Assembly: GCA_027492675.1 (NCBI GenBank)
Contig: JAPUEI010000033.1
Location: forward strand, 1-58,803
Origin: Propionibacteriaceae bacterium
GTDB taxonomy: Bacteria > Actinomycetota > Actinomycetes > Propionibacteriales > Propionibacteriaceae
Reading direction: 5' to 3'
Length of the DNA stretch: 58,803 nt
Shown: positions 1 to 9,340 of the stretch, piece by piece
How the letters are laid out: every line of letters starts with the position of its first letter
How positions within the stretch are numbered: position 1 is the first letter of the stretch
The notes under the pieces: model-generated
Databases searched by the model: none
What the model saw: only the letters and a program-made list of their open reading frames with translations
Told to the model about the DNA's origin: nothing
Translations under genes and position numbers: made by a program

Positions 1-2285
1 ACGTCCGGCAGGAAGTTCATCTCGATCTTGATCGTGCCGTCGCCCGAGCAGTTCTCGCAGCGCCCGCCCTTGACGTTGAACGAGAATCGCCCCGGCTGAT
101 AGCCGCGCACCTTCGCCTCCGGCGTCTCCGCGAACAGCGAGCGGATGCGGTCGAAGACACCGGTGTACGTGGCGGGGTTCGACCGTGGGGTGCGGCCGAT
201 GGGCGACTGGTCGACGTGGATGATCTTGTCGATCTCGTGGTAGCCCTCGATGCGGGTGTGGCGTCCCGGCAGGTGCTTGGAGTTGTAGATCCGTCGGGCC
301 AGGGCGGCGTACAGGATGCCGTTGACCAGGGTCGACTTGCCGGAGCCGGACACGCCCGTCACCGAGATCAGCTGCCCCAGGGGGAAGGACACCGTGACCT
401 CTTTGAGGTTGTTCTCGCGCGCCTCGACGATCGTCACCGCACGACCCGTCGCCGCCCGACGTGCGGCGGGCAGTGGGATCGACCGTCGACCGGAGAGGTA
501 CGCGCCGGTCAGAGACTCCTTGCTGGCCATCAGCTCGCTCACGGGGCCGGAGACGATCACCTCGCCGCCGTGCTCCCCCGCTCCCGGGCCGATGTCCACG
601 GCCCAGTCGGCGGTACGGATCGTGTCCTCGTCGTGCTCGACAACGATCAGCGTGTTGCCGAGGTTGCGCAGGCGCACCAGCGTGTCGATGAGGCGGCGGT
701 TGTCGCGTTGGTGGAGCCCGATCGACGGCTCGTCCAGCACGTACAGCACGCCCACCAGTCCCGACCCGATCTGCGTCGCGAGCCGGATCCGCTGCGCTTC
801 GCCGCCGGACAGTGTCGCGGCGGGCCGGGACAGGCTGAGGTAGTCCAGACCCACGTCGAGCAGGAACCGCAGCCGCTCTTGGATCTCCTTGAGCACCCGC
901 TCGGCGATCTGCGCCTCACGGTCCGTGAGCTCCAGGCTGCCGAGGAACGCCGCGGCGTCGTCGATCGAGAGCTCGGCGATCTGAGCGATGTTCTTGCCGC
1001 CCACCGTCACGGCGAGGGTCGTGGGCTTGAGCCGGGCCCCCTTGCAGGCACCGCACGGGATCTCGCGCATGTACTCCGCGTAGCGCTCCCTGGCCACGTC
1101 GCTCTCGGCTTCGGCATGCCGGCGCTTGATGTACGGGATCGCCCCCTCGTACTTCGCCGTGTAGGTGCGGACGCGTCCGTAGCGGTTCCTGTGCCGCACG
1201 TAGACGGGGTCGTGCACACCCAGCATGACCAACTGCTGCACCTTCGGCGTCAGCTCCCGGAACGGCGTGGTGAGCGAGAAGTTCTCCGTCTCCGCGATGC
1301 CCGCGAGCAGGTTCTGGAAGTAGCCGGCCACCGTCGGCGAGGCCCACACCGAGATGGCGTTCTCCGCGATGCTCATCGTGGTGTCGGGCACGACGAGCTC
1401 GGGGTCGACCTCCATCGTGGTGCCCAGGCCGGAGCAGACGGGACACGCGCCCCACGGACCGTTGAACGAGAACTGACGGGGTTCGAGCTCCTCGACGGAG
1501 ATGTCGTGCTCGTTCGGGCAGGCGAGCTTCTCGGAGTAGCGGCGCTCGCGCGTGACGCTGCCCTCGGGCTCGTCGACGAAGTCGATCGACACGATGCCCT
1601 GCGCCAATCGCAGCGCGGTCTCCACCGAGTCGGTGAGCCGCTGCTTCATCGACGCCTTGACCACCAGGCGGTCGACGAGGACGTCGATCGAGTGCTTCTT
1701 CTGCTTGTCCAGCGTGGGCGGCGCCGTCAGCTGGTGCACCTCTCCGTCGACTCGTACGCGCGCGAAGCCCTCCGCCGCGAGCTCGCCGAACAGCTCGTGG
1801 TACTCACCCTTGCGGCCTCGGATGACGGGCGCCAGCACCTGGAACCGGGTGCCCTCGGGCAGTGCCAGCAGCCTGTCCACGATCTGCTGAGGGGTCTGGC
1901 GCGCGATCAGCTCGCCACACTCGGGGCAGTGCGGCCGACCTGCGCGGGCGAACAGCAGGCGGAGGTAGTCGTAGACCTCGGTGATCGTGCCGACCGTCGA
2001 GCGCGGGTTGCGCGAGGTCGACTTCTGGTCGATGGAGACCGCCGGGGACAGGCCTTCGATGAAGTCCACCGCCGGCTTGTCCATCTGGCCGATGAACTGC
2101 CTCGCGTAGGCCGACAGCGACTCGACGTAGCGACGCTGCCCCTCGGCGAAGATCGTGTCGAAGGCCAAGGATGACTTCCCGGAACCCGAAAGACCCGTGA
2201 ACACGATCAGCGCATCCCGGGGAAGGTCCAGCGAAACGTTCTTGAGATTGTGCTCCCGAGCGCCCCTGACAACGAGTCTGTCCAT
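1..2285 (-). CDS. uvrA: Excinuclease ABC subunit A (partial, 3' end beyond window)
   Basis: UvrA is the damage-sensing ATPase of nucleotide excision repair and loads UvrB at lesions. The frame reads from about 2285 to the left edge: 761 codons, lacking roughly the last 190 residues. Visible are the N-terminal Walker A (GLSGSGKSS), the first zinc module in its CxxxH form (CPNEH, then CPVCSGLG), the ABC signature [14 protein letters not shown] with Walker [14 protein letters not shown], the second Walker A ([10 protein letters not shown]), and the C-terminal zinc finger beginning at CENCSGDG. The start is ambiguous among ATG 2297, GTG 2288 and ATG 2285. I use 2285 because the product then opens [20 protein letters not shown], as in homologues, and because a TACGAT -10 box overlaps the 2297 codon. 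It is divergent from the next gene, with uvrB 2 kb away on the same strand. Identity is certain. Confidence 0.97.
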   Translation of the reverse strand, partial: MDRLVVRGAREHNLKNVSLDLPRDALIVFTGLSGSGKSSLAFDTIFAEGQRRYVESLSAYARQFIGQMDKPAVDFIEGLSPAVSIDQKSTSRNPRSTVGTITEVYDYLRLLFARAGRPHCPECGELIARQTPQQIVDRLLALPEGTRFQVLAPVIRGRKGEYHELFGELAAEGFARVRVDGEVHQLTAPPTLDKQKKHSIDVLVDRLVVKASMKQRLTDSVETALRLAQGIVSIDFVDEPEGSVTRERRYSEKLACPNEHDISVEELEPRQFSFNGPWGACPVCSGLGTTMEVDPELVVPDTTMSIAENAISVWASPTVAGYFQNLLAGIAETENFSLTTPFRELTPKVQQLVMLGVHDPVYVRHRNRYGRVRTYTAKYEGAIPYIKRRHAEAESDVARERYAEYMREIPCGACKGARLKPTTLAVTVGGKNIAQIAELSIDDAAAFLGSLELTDREAQIAERVLKEIQERLRFLLDVGLDYLSLSRPAATLSGGEAQRIRLATQIGSGLVGVLYVLDEPSIGLHQRDNRRLIDTLVRLRNLGNTLIVVEHDEDTIRTADWAVDIGPGAGEHGGEVIVSGPVSELMASKESLTGAYLSGRRSIPLPAARRAATGRAVTIVEARENNLKEVTVSFPLGQLISVTGVSGSGKSTLVNGILYAALARRIYNSKHLPGRHTRIEGYHEIDKIIHVDQSPIGRTPRSNPATYTGVFDRIRSLFAETPEAKVRGYQPGRFSFNVKGGRCENCSGDGTIKIEMNFLPD

Positions 2286-2295
2286 CACGCCCGAC

Positions 2296-2301
2296 ATCGT
2301 A
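2296..2301 (-). promoter_or_regulatory. Putative -10 box of uvrA (leaderless or near-leaderless)
   Basis: TACGAT read on the minus strand fits the actinobacterial TANNNT -10. It lies 7 bases before GTG 2288 and 10 bases before ATG 2285, which implies a transcript with almost no 5' leader. No convincing -35 and no LexA box were seen in this 84-bp divergent spacer. Confidence 0.4.
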
Positions 2302-2369
2302 CGGGTGACCTCTGACAAAACTGAGCGGCCGATCTCGGTGCCAGGGTGCCGACTCCGGTCCTTGGGCCC

Positions 2370-2375
2370 TAGGTT
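2370..2375 (+). promoter_or_regulatory. Putative -10 box for a leaderless transcript
   Basis: TAGGTT followed by exactly six bases and then the ATG at 2382. TANNNT-N6-start is the usual arrangement of leaderless actinobacterial mRNAs, and no Shine-Dalgarno sequence is present. Confidence 0.45.
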
Positions 2376-2381
2376 GGTCCC

Positions 2382-3083
2382 ATGATCGTTGCCGACGCCG
2401 ACCCCAACGAGGTGCGACGCCTCAAGATGGCCGCTACTCAGCGGCTACTCGGCGACACGATCGCGATCTCCGAGGCCGACTGGCACAGTCCCACCCCCCT
2501 TCCTGGATGGACGCGAGCCCACCTCGCGACCCATGTGGCCCGCAATGCTGATGTGCTCCGCCAGTACCTGGCCGCGATCGACGACCAGCCCGTGCTCGAG
2601 GACGACGACATCGTCCGGGACCTCGAGGCGGGGGCCCGTCGCACCCCGCTGGAGATCCAGATCGACCTCGACACGTCGGCTGGTCTGCTCAACGAGGCCT
2701 TCAGCCAGATCCCCACCGCATCGTGGACCATCCCCCTCACCGGCACGCTTGACGGCCTCACGGTGGCCGACCTGCCGCTGATGCGCCTCAACGAGGTCGT
2801 CCTCCACCACGTGGACCTCGACTGCGGTTTCGGCTTCGTCGACCTCGACCTTCAGATGGCGCAATGGCTGCTGGCGTGGAACATCGCTCGTCGGCGAGAC
2901 CTCGCGACCGGGCCCGGGTTCACGCTGCTGAGCACCAGCGGAGGGTTCCACCGGATCGGATCGGGTCCGGGAACCTCTGAAGTCTCCGGCACGGACGCCA
3001 ACCTGCTCGGCTGGCTCACCGGCCGACTCCCCCGCACCGCCGTCTCCGGCGCGGACCACGTGAGCATCGGCTCGTTGCGCTGA
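2382..3083 (+). CDS. Mycothiol-dependent maleylpyruvate isomerase-family protein
   Basis: This 233-residue protein belongs to the MDMPI/DinB-like four-helix-bundle family, whose best-known member isomerises maleylpyruvate using mycothiol and a divalent metal. The N-terminal [18 protein letters not shown] (about residues 40-57) carries the first metal-binding His. The ExxxH pair expected for the other ligands is seen in [11 protein letters not shown] (about residue 137 onward). A C-terminal domain of about 80 residues follows. No aromatic-degradation genes are nearby, so the real substrate is open; many paralogues in this family are uncharacterised mycothiol S-transferase-like proteins. The start is ATG 2382, supported by the -10 box six bases upstream. 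Its stop is one base from the stop of the convergent terC. Confidence 0.85.
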   Translation: MIVADADPNEVRRLKMAATQRLLGDTIAISEADWHSPTPLPGWTRAHLATHVARNADVLRQYLAAIDDQPVLEDDDIVRDLEAGARRTPLEIQIDLDTSAGLLNEAFSQIPTASWTIPLTGTLDGLTVADLPLMRLNEVVLHHVDLDCGFGFVDLDLQMAQWLLAWNIARRRDLATGPGFTLLSTSGGFHRIGSGPGTSEVSGTDANLLGWLTGRLPRTAVSGADHVSIGSLR

Positions 3084-3084
3084 C

Positions 3085-4056
3085 TCAGACCGCCGTGGGC
3101 GTACGACGCGAGGCGATCAGGCTCGCGACCGTCGTCACCAGCAGCGTCCCCACGATCACCCCGAGCGAGATGCCCAAGGGGATCTCGCCGCTGAAGCCCA
3201 ACCTGGTGTCGAAGTGGTACTCGTGCATCGCATGCAGGATGAGCTTCACGCCGATGAACGCGAGGATCACCGACAGACCCAGCGACAGGTAGACGAGCTT
3301 GCGCAGCAGGTTGCCCAGCAGGAAGTAGAGCTGCCGCAGCCCCATGAGCGCGAACACGTTGGCCGTGAGGACGAGGTACGCCTCGTTCGTGAGCCCGTAG
3401 ATGGCCGGGATCGAGTCGAGCGCGAACAGCAGGTCGGCGCTACCGAGCGCCACGATAACCATGAACATCGGCGTCCACGATCGGCGACCGTCCTCCTCGG
3501 CGCGGAGGTGCGTGCCGTGGAAGTTCTCCGTGAAGCGCAGCCGACGCTTGACCGCACGGGTCAGCCAGTTGTCGGTCGCCTCCTCCTCGGTGTCCTTCTC
3601 GAAGTAGTCCTTGGCGAGGCCGATCGCGGTGTAGATCAGGAGCGCACCGAAGACGAAGAACGCCCCGGCGAAGAGCGCGATGAAGCCGGCGCCCAGAGCG
3701 ATGAAGGCGCCCCTGAAGACCAGGGCGAGGATGATGCCCACGAGAAGCGCGTACTGCTGCAGATGCCTGGGAACCTGGAGCTTGCTCATGATGATCAGGA
3801 AGATGAACAGGTTGTCGACCGACAGTGAGTACTCGGTCAGCCACCCGGCGAGGAACTCGCCTCCGTAGCGAGGCCCGCTCACCCAGAACAGTCCCGCGGC
3901 GAACAACAGGGCGGCGCCGACGAAGAAGATGATCGCCCGGGCGCTCTCTGTGGTCGATGGTTCGTGAGGCCGTCGGCCGATGACGAAGACGTCCAGGGCG
4001 AGGACCGCGAGCAGCGCGACGATCGTGATGATCCAGGCAAGCGGAGTGACGTGCAT
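3085..4056 (-). CDS. terC: TerC-family integral membrane protein (probable Mn2+ exporter)
   Basis: This 323-residue polytopic membrane protein has about eight or nine hydrophobic segments and the TerC acidic motifs: EYSLSVDNLF near residue 80 and FALDSIPAI near 215. A charged cytoplasmic loop (KDTEEEATDNW onward, about 157-200) separates two membrane halves, as in the Alx/TerC group. Family members have been linked to tellurite resistance and, for Alx and some TerC proteins, to manganese homeostasis or metal loading of exported proteins. The leader holds a probable yybP-ykoY element, which strongly favours the manganese role. The start is ATG 4056 with GAAAGG about nine bases upstream. The gene is monocistronic, with uvrB upstream on the same strand separated by 175 bp. 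The label TerC is certain; the manganese role is inferred from the leader. Confidence 0.9.
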   Translation of the reverse strand: MHVTPLAWIITIVALLAVLALDVFVIGRRPHEPSTTESARAIIFFVGAALLFAAGLFWVSGPRYGGEFLAGWLTEYSLSVDNLFIFLIIMSKLQVPRHLQQYALLVGIILALVFRGAFIALGAGFIALFAGAFFVFGALLIYTAIGLAKDYFEKDTEEEATDNWLTRAVKRRLRFTENFHGTHLRAEEDGRRSWTPMFMVIVALGSADLLFALDSIPAIYGLTNEAYLVLTANVFALMGLRQLYFLLGNLLRKLVYLSLGLSVILAFIGVKLILHAMHEYHFDTRLGFSGEIPLGISLGVIVGTLLVTTVASLIASRRTPTAV

Positions 4057-4090
4057 CCAAGGAGACCTTTCAGGCGTGCCGAATGGCTCG

Positions 4091-4180
4091 GGAGGTCTCT
4101 TCCATCGGTGTGTCCGACCGAGGCGCCGACCGCATCTGCGGTGTGTTGACGACGCAACGCTGGTGGGAGTACTCCCCTCC
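4091..4180 (-). ncRNA. Probable yybP-ykoY (Mn2+) riboswitch upstream of terC
   Basis: Reading the minus strand, the segment opens GGAGGGGAGTA and closes GAGACCTCC. Outer GGAGG (4180-4176) pairs with CCTCC (4095-4091) as P1, followed by the family's GGGGAGUA internal-loop signature and an A/G-rich strand before the 3' P1 strand. The expression platform is visible: GAGACCT (4099-4093) in the 3' P1 strand is perfectly complementary to AGGTCTC (4068-4062), which directly abuts and partly covers the Shine-Dalgarno GAAAGG. P1 formation with Mn2+ would therefore free the ribosome-binding site, giving an ON switch. Position directly before terC is the known context of this class. The call rests on pattern recognition, not a covariance search. 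Confidence 0.75.
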
Positions 4181-4231
4181 TGTGAGCACCCCCAGTCTAG
4201 ACGGCCACTCGGGGGAGGTCATGACCGGCCG

Positions 4232-6325
4232 TCAGCGCGTGGCCTCCAGCATCTGGCGCAGTTCCTTCTTCAGGTCGGAGATCTCGTCTCGAAGGCGGGC
4301 CGCAGCCTCGAACTGCAGCTCGGCAGCCATGGCGTGCATCTGATCCGTGAGCTCGGTGACCAGATCGGCCAGTTCACCCGCCGGCAGTCCGCTGAGGTCG
4401 CGCTTCGCTGCACGCTCGGACAACGCCGGCACCGGTGCCTGACGTCGACCGCCACGTCCGCCGCTGCGAGCCAGCAGGCCCTCGGTGTCGGCGTCCTCGC
4501 GCGCCAGCATGTCGGTGATGTCGGCGATCTTCTTCCGCAGCGGCTGGGGGTCGATGCCGTGGGCCTTGTTGTACGCCACCTGCTTCTCGCGCCGCCGGTT
4601 GGTCTCGTCGATGGCCAGCTGCATGGACGGCGTGATCGCGTCGGCGTACATGTGGACCTGGCCGCCCACGTTGCGGGCCGCGCGGCCGATGGTCTGGATG
4701 AGGCTCCGGCCGCTGCGGAGGAAACCCTCCTTGTCGGCGTCAAGGATCGCGACGAGCGACACCTCGGGCAGGTCAAGGCCCTCCCGCAGGAGGTTGATGC
4801 CGACCAGCACGTCGTACTCTCCCAGACGCAGCTCCCGCAGCAGCTCGATGCGCCTCAAGGTGTCCACTTCCGAGTGGAGATAGCGCGTACGAACGCCGTT
4901 GCCGAGCAGATAGTCGGTGAGGTCCTCGGCCATCTTCTTGGTCAGCGTCGTCACGAGGACGCGCTCGTTGCGGTCGGTCCGCAGACGGATCTCACCCATC
5001 AGATCGTCGATCTGGCCCTTGGTCGGCTTGAGGACGATCTCGGGGTCCACCAGACCGGTCGGCCGGATCAGTTGCTCGACATACCCGTCGGACTTCGCCA
5101 TCTCGTACGGTCCAGGCGTGGCCGACAGGTACACCGTCTGCCCGATCCGCTCCACGAACTCCTCCCACCGCAGTGGCCGGTTGTCCATGGCGCTCGGGAG
5201 ACGGAACCCGTGCTCGACCAGCATCCGCTTGCGGGACATGTCCCCTTCGTACATGCCGCCGATCTGCGGGATCGTCACGTGCGACTCGTCGACGACCAGC
5301 AGGAAGTCCTCCGGGAAGTAGTCGAGCAGACAATTCGGGGCGGTGCCGGGCTCGCGCGCGTCGATGTGGCGCGAGTAGTTCTCGATGCCGGAGCAGCTGC
5401 CGATCTGACGCATCATCTCGATGTCGTACGTCGTCCGCATGCGCAGCCGCTGCGCCTCCAGCAGCCGCTGGTCCGCCTCCAGCTCGGCCAGCCGCACCTC
5501 GAGCTCCGCCTCGATCGTCGAGATCGCCCGCTCCATGCGGTTCGCCCCGGCCGAGTAATGGGTCGCCGGGAACACGAGCAGCTCGGTGTCGTTCGACACC
5601 ACGTCGCCGGTGACCGGGTTGAGCGTCGACAGCGCCTCGATCTCGTCACCGAAGAACTCGATCCGCCAGGCCAGCTCCTCGTACATCGGGAAGACCTCGA
5701 CGGTATCGCCGCGCACCCGGAACGTGCCACGGGTGCCAGCCACGTCGTTGCGCACGTATTGGATGTCGACCAGCCTCCGCAGCATGGAGTCGCGCCCAGG
5801 CTCTTCGCCGACGCGCAGCCGGACCGCGCTCTGCACGTACTCCTCCGGGGTGCCGAGTCCGTAGATGGCGGACACCGTGGCGACCACGATGACGTCGCGC
5901 CGGGTGAGCAGGGAGTAGGTCGCCTTGTGCCGCAGGCGCTCGACCTCCTCGTTGAGCGAGGAGTCCTTCTCGATGTACGTGTCCGTCTGAGGGATGTAGG
6001 CCTCAGGCTGGTAGTAGTCGTAGTAGGACACGAAGTACTCGACCGCATTGTCGGGGAAGAACTGGCGCAGCTCATTGGCGAACTGCGCGGCCAGCGTCTT
6101 GTTCGGCTGCATGACGAGCATGGGCCGCTGCAGCCGCTCAGCCAGCCAGGCGACGGTCGCCGTCTTGCCCGTGCCGGTGGCGCCCAACAGCACGACATCG
6201 TTCTCGCCGTCGAGCACACGACGCTCCAGCTCGGCGATCGCCGCCGGCTGGTCGCCACCTGGCTCGAAGTCCGCGTGGACACGGAACGGCGCCACCCGCC
6301 GCTGGACCTGATCTGCTGGACGCAT
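4232..6325 (-). CDS. uvrB: Excinuclease ABC subunit B
   Basis: UvrB is the damage-verifying helicase-like subunit of nucleotide excision repair. It receives the lesion from UvrA and recruits UvrC. The 697 residues are family-typical: Walker [11 protein letters not shown] (about 46-55), the beta-hairpin region with [14 protein letters not shown] (about 100), DESHVT as Walker B, SATPGPYE, motif VI region QTIGRAARN, and a C-terminal UVR motif ([20 protein letters not shown]) that contacts UvrC. The start is ATG 6325, with a TACCCT -10 box seven bases upstream and no Shine-Dalgarno sequence, again suggesting a leaderless mRNA. No LexA box was seen upstream, so SOS control is not evident. Genes downstream (terC) have their own leader. 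Confidence 0.98.
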   Translation of the reverse strand: MRPADQVQRRVAPFRVHADFEPGGDQPAAIAELERRVLDGENDVVLLGATGTGKTATVAWLAERLQRPMLVMQPNKTLAAQFANELRQFFPDNAVEYFVSYYDYYQPEAYIPQTDTYIEKDSSLNEEVERLRHKATYSLLTRRDVIVVATVSAIYGLGTPEEYVQSAVRLRVGEEPGRDSMLRRLVDIQYVRNDVAGTRGTFRVRGDTVEVFPMYEELAWRIEFFGDEIEALSTLNPVTGDVVSNDTELLVFPATHYSAGANRMERAISTIEAELEVRLAELEADQRLLEAQRLRMRTTYDIEMMRQIGSCSGIENYSRHIDAREPGTAPNCLLDYFPEDFLLVVDESHVTIPQIGGMYEGDMSRKRMLVEHGFRLPSAMDNRPLRWEEFVERIGQTVYLSATPGPYEMAKSDGYVEQLIRPTGLVDPEIVLKPTKGQIDDLMGEIRLRTDRNERVLVTTLTKKMAEDLTDYLLGNGVRTRYLHSEVDTLRRIELLRELRLGEYDVLVGINLLREGLDLPEVSLVAILDADKEGFLRSGRSLIQTIGRAARNVGGQVHMYADAITPSMQLAIDETNRRREKQVAYNKAHGIDPQPLRKKIADITDMLAREDADTEGLLARSGGRGGRRQAPVPALSERAAKRDLSGLPAGELADLVTELTDQMHAMAAELQFEAAARLRDEISDLKKELRQMLEATR

Positions 6326-6332
6326 AGAGGTG

Positions 6333-6338
6333 AGGGTA
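6333..6338 (-). promoter_or_regulatory. Putative -10 box of uvrB
   Basis: TACCCT (minus strand) seven bases before the uvrB ATG, consistent with leaderless transcription. No SOS box nearby. Confidence 0.35.
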
Positions 6339-6367
6339 CGTGGTGGCGCCGACAGTTTTTGTGGAGC

Positions 6368-6398
6368 GGTTGCGGGGCGGTCGGACCGCCCCGCAACC
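6368..6398 (-). terminator. Hairpin terminator after the Gln/Pro-rich membrane protein gene
   Basis: Two perfect 15-base arms (GGTTGCGGGGCGGTC and its complement) around a single central base, beginning 7 bases beyond the stop codon at 6406. It folds to about 13 GC-rich pairs with a small loop. There is no U-tract, as is common for high-GC intrinsic terminators. It separates the operon from uvrB. Confidence 0.6.
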
Positions 6399-6405
6399 GG
6401 ACCTC

Positions 6406-7362
6406 TTAGCTCACCTGCGACTTCAGGATCGACAAGGTCATCTGCGTGTACGGATCCTTCAACGCGGACGAGTCCGCGCCCGCGTCGTACATCAGCACGC
6501 CGAGGAAGGCGACCCCGTCAGACACGCGCACGGACCCGATGACTGCCAGGCCGAGCTTGCCCGAGCCGCTCGAGGACGAGTACGTACCCTTGATGCCGCC
6601 CTCGGCCACAGAGAGGGCCGGGCTCACATCGACCGCGTCGGTGCTGTCCTTCGTGGCGTTCGTGAGCTTGGCGGAGATGTTGGCGATGTACTTGTCCACC
6701 ACCTCGACCCCGGTCGTCGAACCTGAGGCGCCCGTGACGGGGATGGCGTAGTAGTCCGCGGTGCCGTTGGTGAGCAGCACGGTGCCGTTGCTGGTGTCCT
6801 TCACCGACCAGCCGTCGGCCGGGGTGACCGACAACCCGTTGCTGAGCTGGACCGCGCCGCCTGTGGCACCCGTCGCCGTCTTCGTGGGCGACGTCGTCGC
6901 CTTCGTGGTGGCGGTAGTGGCCTGGGTGGTCGGTGCGGTCGAGCCGCCCCGGGTGGGCGTCGTCTGCACGACCGTCGGACCCGCCGGGGTCTCCTTGTTG
7001 CCGAGCAGCGCGACCGCGCCACCGATGAGGCCCAGCACGACGACCACGGCCACGACGATGATCAGGATCTTCGCCGAGCTGCCGCCCTTCGGGGCCGAGG
7101 GGCCGGTGGGGTACGTACCCGGCCGGAAGCCCCCGCCGTACGCGCCCGCCGGGTTGTACGCATTCGGGGCGCCGTAGCCCTGTGGGGCTCCGTACGGGTT
7201 CGGCTGGCCGAAGCCCTGCGGGTGGGCAGGCGGCTGGCCGAAGCCCTGGGGCTGCGGCGGCTGGCCGAAGCCCTGAGGCTGGGGCGCGTAGCCGGGCTGA
7301 GGAGCGCCGTACGGCTGGGGCGGCTGCTGGGGGTTCTGCGGACCCCAAGGACCCTGGCTCAT
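6406..7362 (-). CDS. Single-pass membrane protein with Gln/Pro/Gly-rich cytoplasmic tail (unknown function)
   Basis: A 318-residue protein that I cannot assign to a named family. The first 90 or so residues are low-complexity and contain about four copies of a QGFGQP-type repeat plus [10 protein letters not shown] variants. One strong transmembrane segment follows ([20 protein letters not shown], about 100-120), then a Thr/Ala-rich linker of about 45 residues and a folded-looking outer domain of about 150 residues ending LSILKSQVS. This is the architecture of many actinobacterial envelope proteins with an N-in, C-out topology. Its ATG overlaps the stop of the upstream zinc-ribbon membrane protein by four bases (ATGA), so the two are translationally coupled and probably cooperate. 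A strong terminator hairpin follows. Confidence 0.7.
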   Translation of the reverse strand: MSQGPWGPQNPQQPPQPYGAPQPGYAPQPQGFGQPPQPQGFGQPPAHPQGFGQPNPYGAPQGYGAPNAYNPAGAYGGGFRPGTYPTGPSAPKGGSSAKILIIVVAVVVVLGLIGGAVALLGNKETPAGPTVVQTTPTRGGSTAPTTQATTATTKATTSPTKTATGATGGAVQLSNGLSVTPADGWSVKDTSNGTVLLTNGTADYYAIPVTGASGSTTGVEVVDKYIANISAKLTNATKDSTDAVDVSPALSVAEGGIKGTYSSSSGSGKLGLAVIGSVRVSDGVAFLGVLMYDAGADSSALKDPYTQMTLSILKSQVS

Positions 7363-8591
7363 GCCTGACCCTCCTCAGCGCTCGTCGTGTCGGTGTCGGC
7401 CGCCGGTTCCTGAGGTGGTGGATCGGTCGTGACCGCGGCCCCGACGAGCTCCGTGGCTGCCTGATGGGAGCCGAGCATCACCGTGGTCCCGCAGTTTCCA
7501 CAGAACGCCGCGCCGGGCAGCAGAGGCATCTCACAGCGGCTGCAGAACGCGAGCGTGCCATCGGGGCCCACTCCGGCATTGCGGGCCTGCGACTCGAGAG
7601 CCGCCTCCAGCAGCCCCTTGTGCAGCACCGTACGGACCCGGATCAGCAGGACGGCGAGCAGCACCAGCCCGTACACGATGCTGAGGACCGTGCCCACGAC
7701 AGGGTTCGGGAGGAAGCTCAGCAGGTAGGTGCCGCCGAAGTAGAGCACCGACGCCAGCATGGCCTCGCCGAGCCCGCGGAAGTAGCGGTTGGTGAAACCG
7801 TCATAGCCCTCGCCCAGCCCGGAGAACTCCGCGCACGCGATGCCGGTCGCCGTGCCGAGCACGAGCGGCTTGACGAAGCCCTCGAGCACCAGCAGCGCGA
7901 GCCAGGACCCACCGTCGTTCCCCGACGAGAAGCCGCCGGTGATCAGCGGCCAGTGCTTGACCAGCGTGTCGCCGGTCGCGAACGCGACACCGGAGATGAC
8001 GCCGAACGTGAGGCCGTCCATGAGGTCGTCGAACTTGGGGCGGCTGGCGAGGAACAGCGGGCCGACCTGACGGATGACCTCGCCGACCACGGGGGCCAGC
8101 AGACCGGCCACGAGGAAGCCGAGCACTGTAGGACCGCCGAGTCCAGGCACGAGGTGCGGTAGAACGGAGCTGCCGCTCATCGCGAGCCACGCGATCGTCC
8201 ACCCGATCGACAGCACCAGGGTGAGCAGGAACGCCGCCCCGGTGACGGTGACGGGCTCGTCCTCCCAGAGGTTCACGTCGTAGAGGTAGACGATGTAGAC
8301 GACCGGAACCGCGAAGGCCGCGATCATCACGGCAATCGGCACGGCCCCGACGATGGCCGTGAGCGCCACCAGAGCGAGAGTGATCTCGAGGGCCAGCCTG
8401 TACGTGTTCGGGCGGGCCACGACGCCTCGCGGCATGATCGTGGAGATGAGCGCGAACGAGGCCACCGGCTCGTCGGGCTTCACGGCGAAGGATGACTTGC
8501 GGGCCCCGTCGGAGCTCTGAAGGTCGTTGCCACAGGCGTGGCAGAAGTGCGCCACTTCAGGCAGGGAGGTGTTGCAGCGCGGGCATTCCAC
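7359..8591 (-). CDS. Zinc-ribbon multipass membrane protein resembling a degenerate PrsW protease
   Basis: About 410 residues from GTG 8591, chosen because AAAGGGA lies five bases upstream; an in-frame ATG at 8627 has no ribosome-binding site. Zinc ribbons cap both ends: CPRC-x10-CHAC near the N-terminus and CSRC-x10-CGNC about 75 residues from the C-terminus. Between them lie about eight hydrophobic segments. The layout recalls the PrsW intramembrane protease family: [12 protein letters not shown] resembles the YDRYEREP region, and [20 protein letters not shown] resembles the DGLVYGAAVGLGFA region. The expected catalytic positions are altered: the EExxK Glu pair reads GE, FAxxEN reads FATGDT, and the later His is replaced in [10 protein letters not shown]. 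If the homology is right this is a pseudoprotease. It is coupled to the downstream membrane protein through an ATGA overlap. Confidence 0.6.
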   Translation of the reverse strand: MECPRCNTSLPEVAHFCHACGNDLQSSDGARKSSFAVKPDEPVASFALISTIMPRGVVARPNTYRLALEITLALVALTAIVGAVPIAVMIAAFAVPVVYIVYLYDVNLWEDEPVTVTGAAFLLTLVLSIGWTIAWLAMSGSSVLPHLVPGLGGPTVLGFLVAGLLAPVVGEVIRQVGPLFLASRPKFDDLMDGLTFGVISGVAFATGDTLVKHWPLITGGFSSGNDGGSWLALLVLEGFVKPLVLGTATGIACAEFSGLGEGYDGFTNRYFRGLGEAMLASVLYFGGTYLLSFLPNPVVGTVLSIVYGLVLLAVLLIRVRTVLHKGLLEAALESQARNAGVGPDGTLAFCSRCEMPLLPGAAFCGNCGTTVMLGSHQAATELVGAAVTTDPPPQEPAADTDTTSAEEGQA

Positions 8592-8681
8592 TCTGGTCCC
8601 TTTCTGGACGTCGTCGGCCGGACACACATGGCCTACGCACAGGGTGGCGTATCCCAGGGTCGCTGGGAAGATGCCAACGTG

Positions 8682-9323
8682 TCAGATGGGGGGAACGGGC
8701 TCCGGCTGCGAGTCCGACCTGAGTCGTTCCCAGAGCGCGTCGACACGGCCGTCCAGGTCGGCTGGTGACCCGGAGTTGTCGATGACGATGTCGGCCGCCG
8801 CGAGGCGCTGCTCGCGGGTCGCCTGCGCCGAGATCCGGGCCTGCGCGGCGGGGATGTCGGCCTGATCGCGGTCTCGAAGCCTGCGCAACTGGGTGTCCGG
8901 GTCGACGTCCACGACGACGACGCGGTCGAACCTGTCCTGCTGACCCGTCTCGACGAGCAGCGGAATCACGTGTACGACCACCGAACCGTCGGGGGCCTGC
9001 GCCTCCAGCTCGGCAGCGCGTCGCCGTACCGCGGGATGGATCATGGCCTCCAGATCGCGCCGCGCCTCCAGGTCGGCGAACACGATCCTGCCCAGGGCTG
9101 CGCGGTCGAGCGAGCCGTCGGCCGCGAGCACATCTCCGAACCGGGCCGCCACCTGCGCCAGAAGCGGCGTGCCGGGCGCGACCACCTCACGGGCGAGTAC
9201 GTCCGCGTCGATGATCACGGCGCCCCGCGCGGCGAGCAGCGCCGCGACGCTGCTCTTGCCAGACGCGATCCCGCCCGTCAGGCCGACAACCAACGATGGG
9301 CCCCCGCCGGAGCGGGAGCCCAT
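8682..9323 (-). CDS. coaE: Dephospho-CoA kinase
   Basis: CoaE phosphorylates the 3'-hydroxyl of dephospho-CoA with ATP, the last step of coenzyme A synthesis. Near the N-terminus VVGLTGGIASGKSSVA carries the P-loop (GGIASGKS), followed by DADVLAREVV, the helix region HPAVRRR, and IPLLVETG. About 213 residues is normal. The start is uncertain. ATG 9323 lies inside a 30-nt perfect hairpin that looks like the rpsA terminator. TTG 9293, just after the hairpin, would give MVVGLTGGIASGKS, which matches the short N-terminus of most CoaE proteins. I list the ATG conservatively. It follows rpsA on the same strand. Function is certain; the 5' end is not. Confidence 0.92.
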   Translation of the reverse strand: MGSRSGGGPSLVVGLTGGIASGKSSVAALLAARGAVIIDADVLAREVVAPGTPLLAQVAARFGDVLAADGSLDRAALGRIVFADLEARRDLEAMIHPAVRRRAAELEAQAPDGSVVVHVIPLLVETGQQDRFDRVVVVDVDPDTQLRRLRDRDQADIPAAQARISAQATREQRLAAADIVIDNSGSPADLDGRVDALWERLRSDSQPEPVPPI

Positions 9324-9324
9324 C
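9295..9324 (-). terminator. Probable rpsA intrinsic terminator overlapping the 5' end of coaE
   Basis: On the minus strand GATGGGCTCCCGC, loop TCCG, GCGGGGGCCCATC: thirteen consecutive pairs (one G-U) around a four-base loop, starting 16 bases past the rpsA stop. It is followed by GTTGGTTGT rather than a U-tract. Its stability and position suggest a terminator or attenuator, or an RNA stabiliser for the abundant rpsA message. Confidence 0.65.
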
Positions 9325-9340
9325 GTCGTGGTGATGGTGT

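Noticed and set aside
216..2174. 652-codon plus-strand open frame
   Set aside because: It lies antisense to uvrA and its translation is Arg/Asp/Val-rich low-complexity sequence without any family motif; it is a by-product of high GC content.
2286..2381. LexA box in the uvrA promoter
   Set aside because: No TCGAAC/GTTCGA half-site pair occurs in this spacer, nor upstream of uvrB.
3980..6409. 809-codon plus-strand open frame
   Set aside because: Antisense to uvrB and terC, no recognisable domain, no ribosome-binding site.
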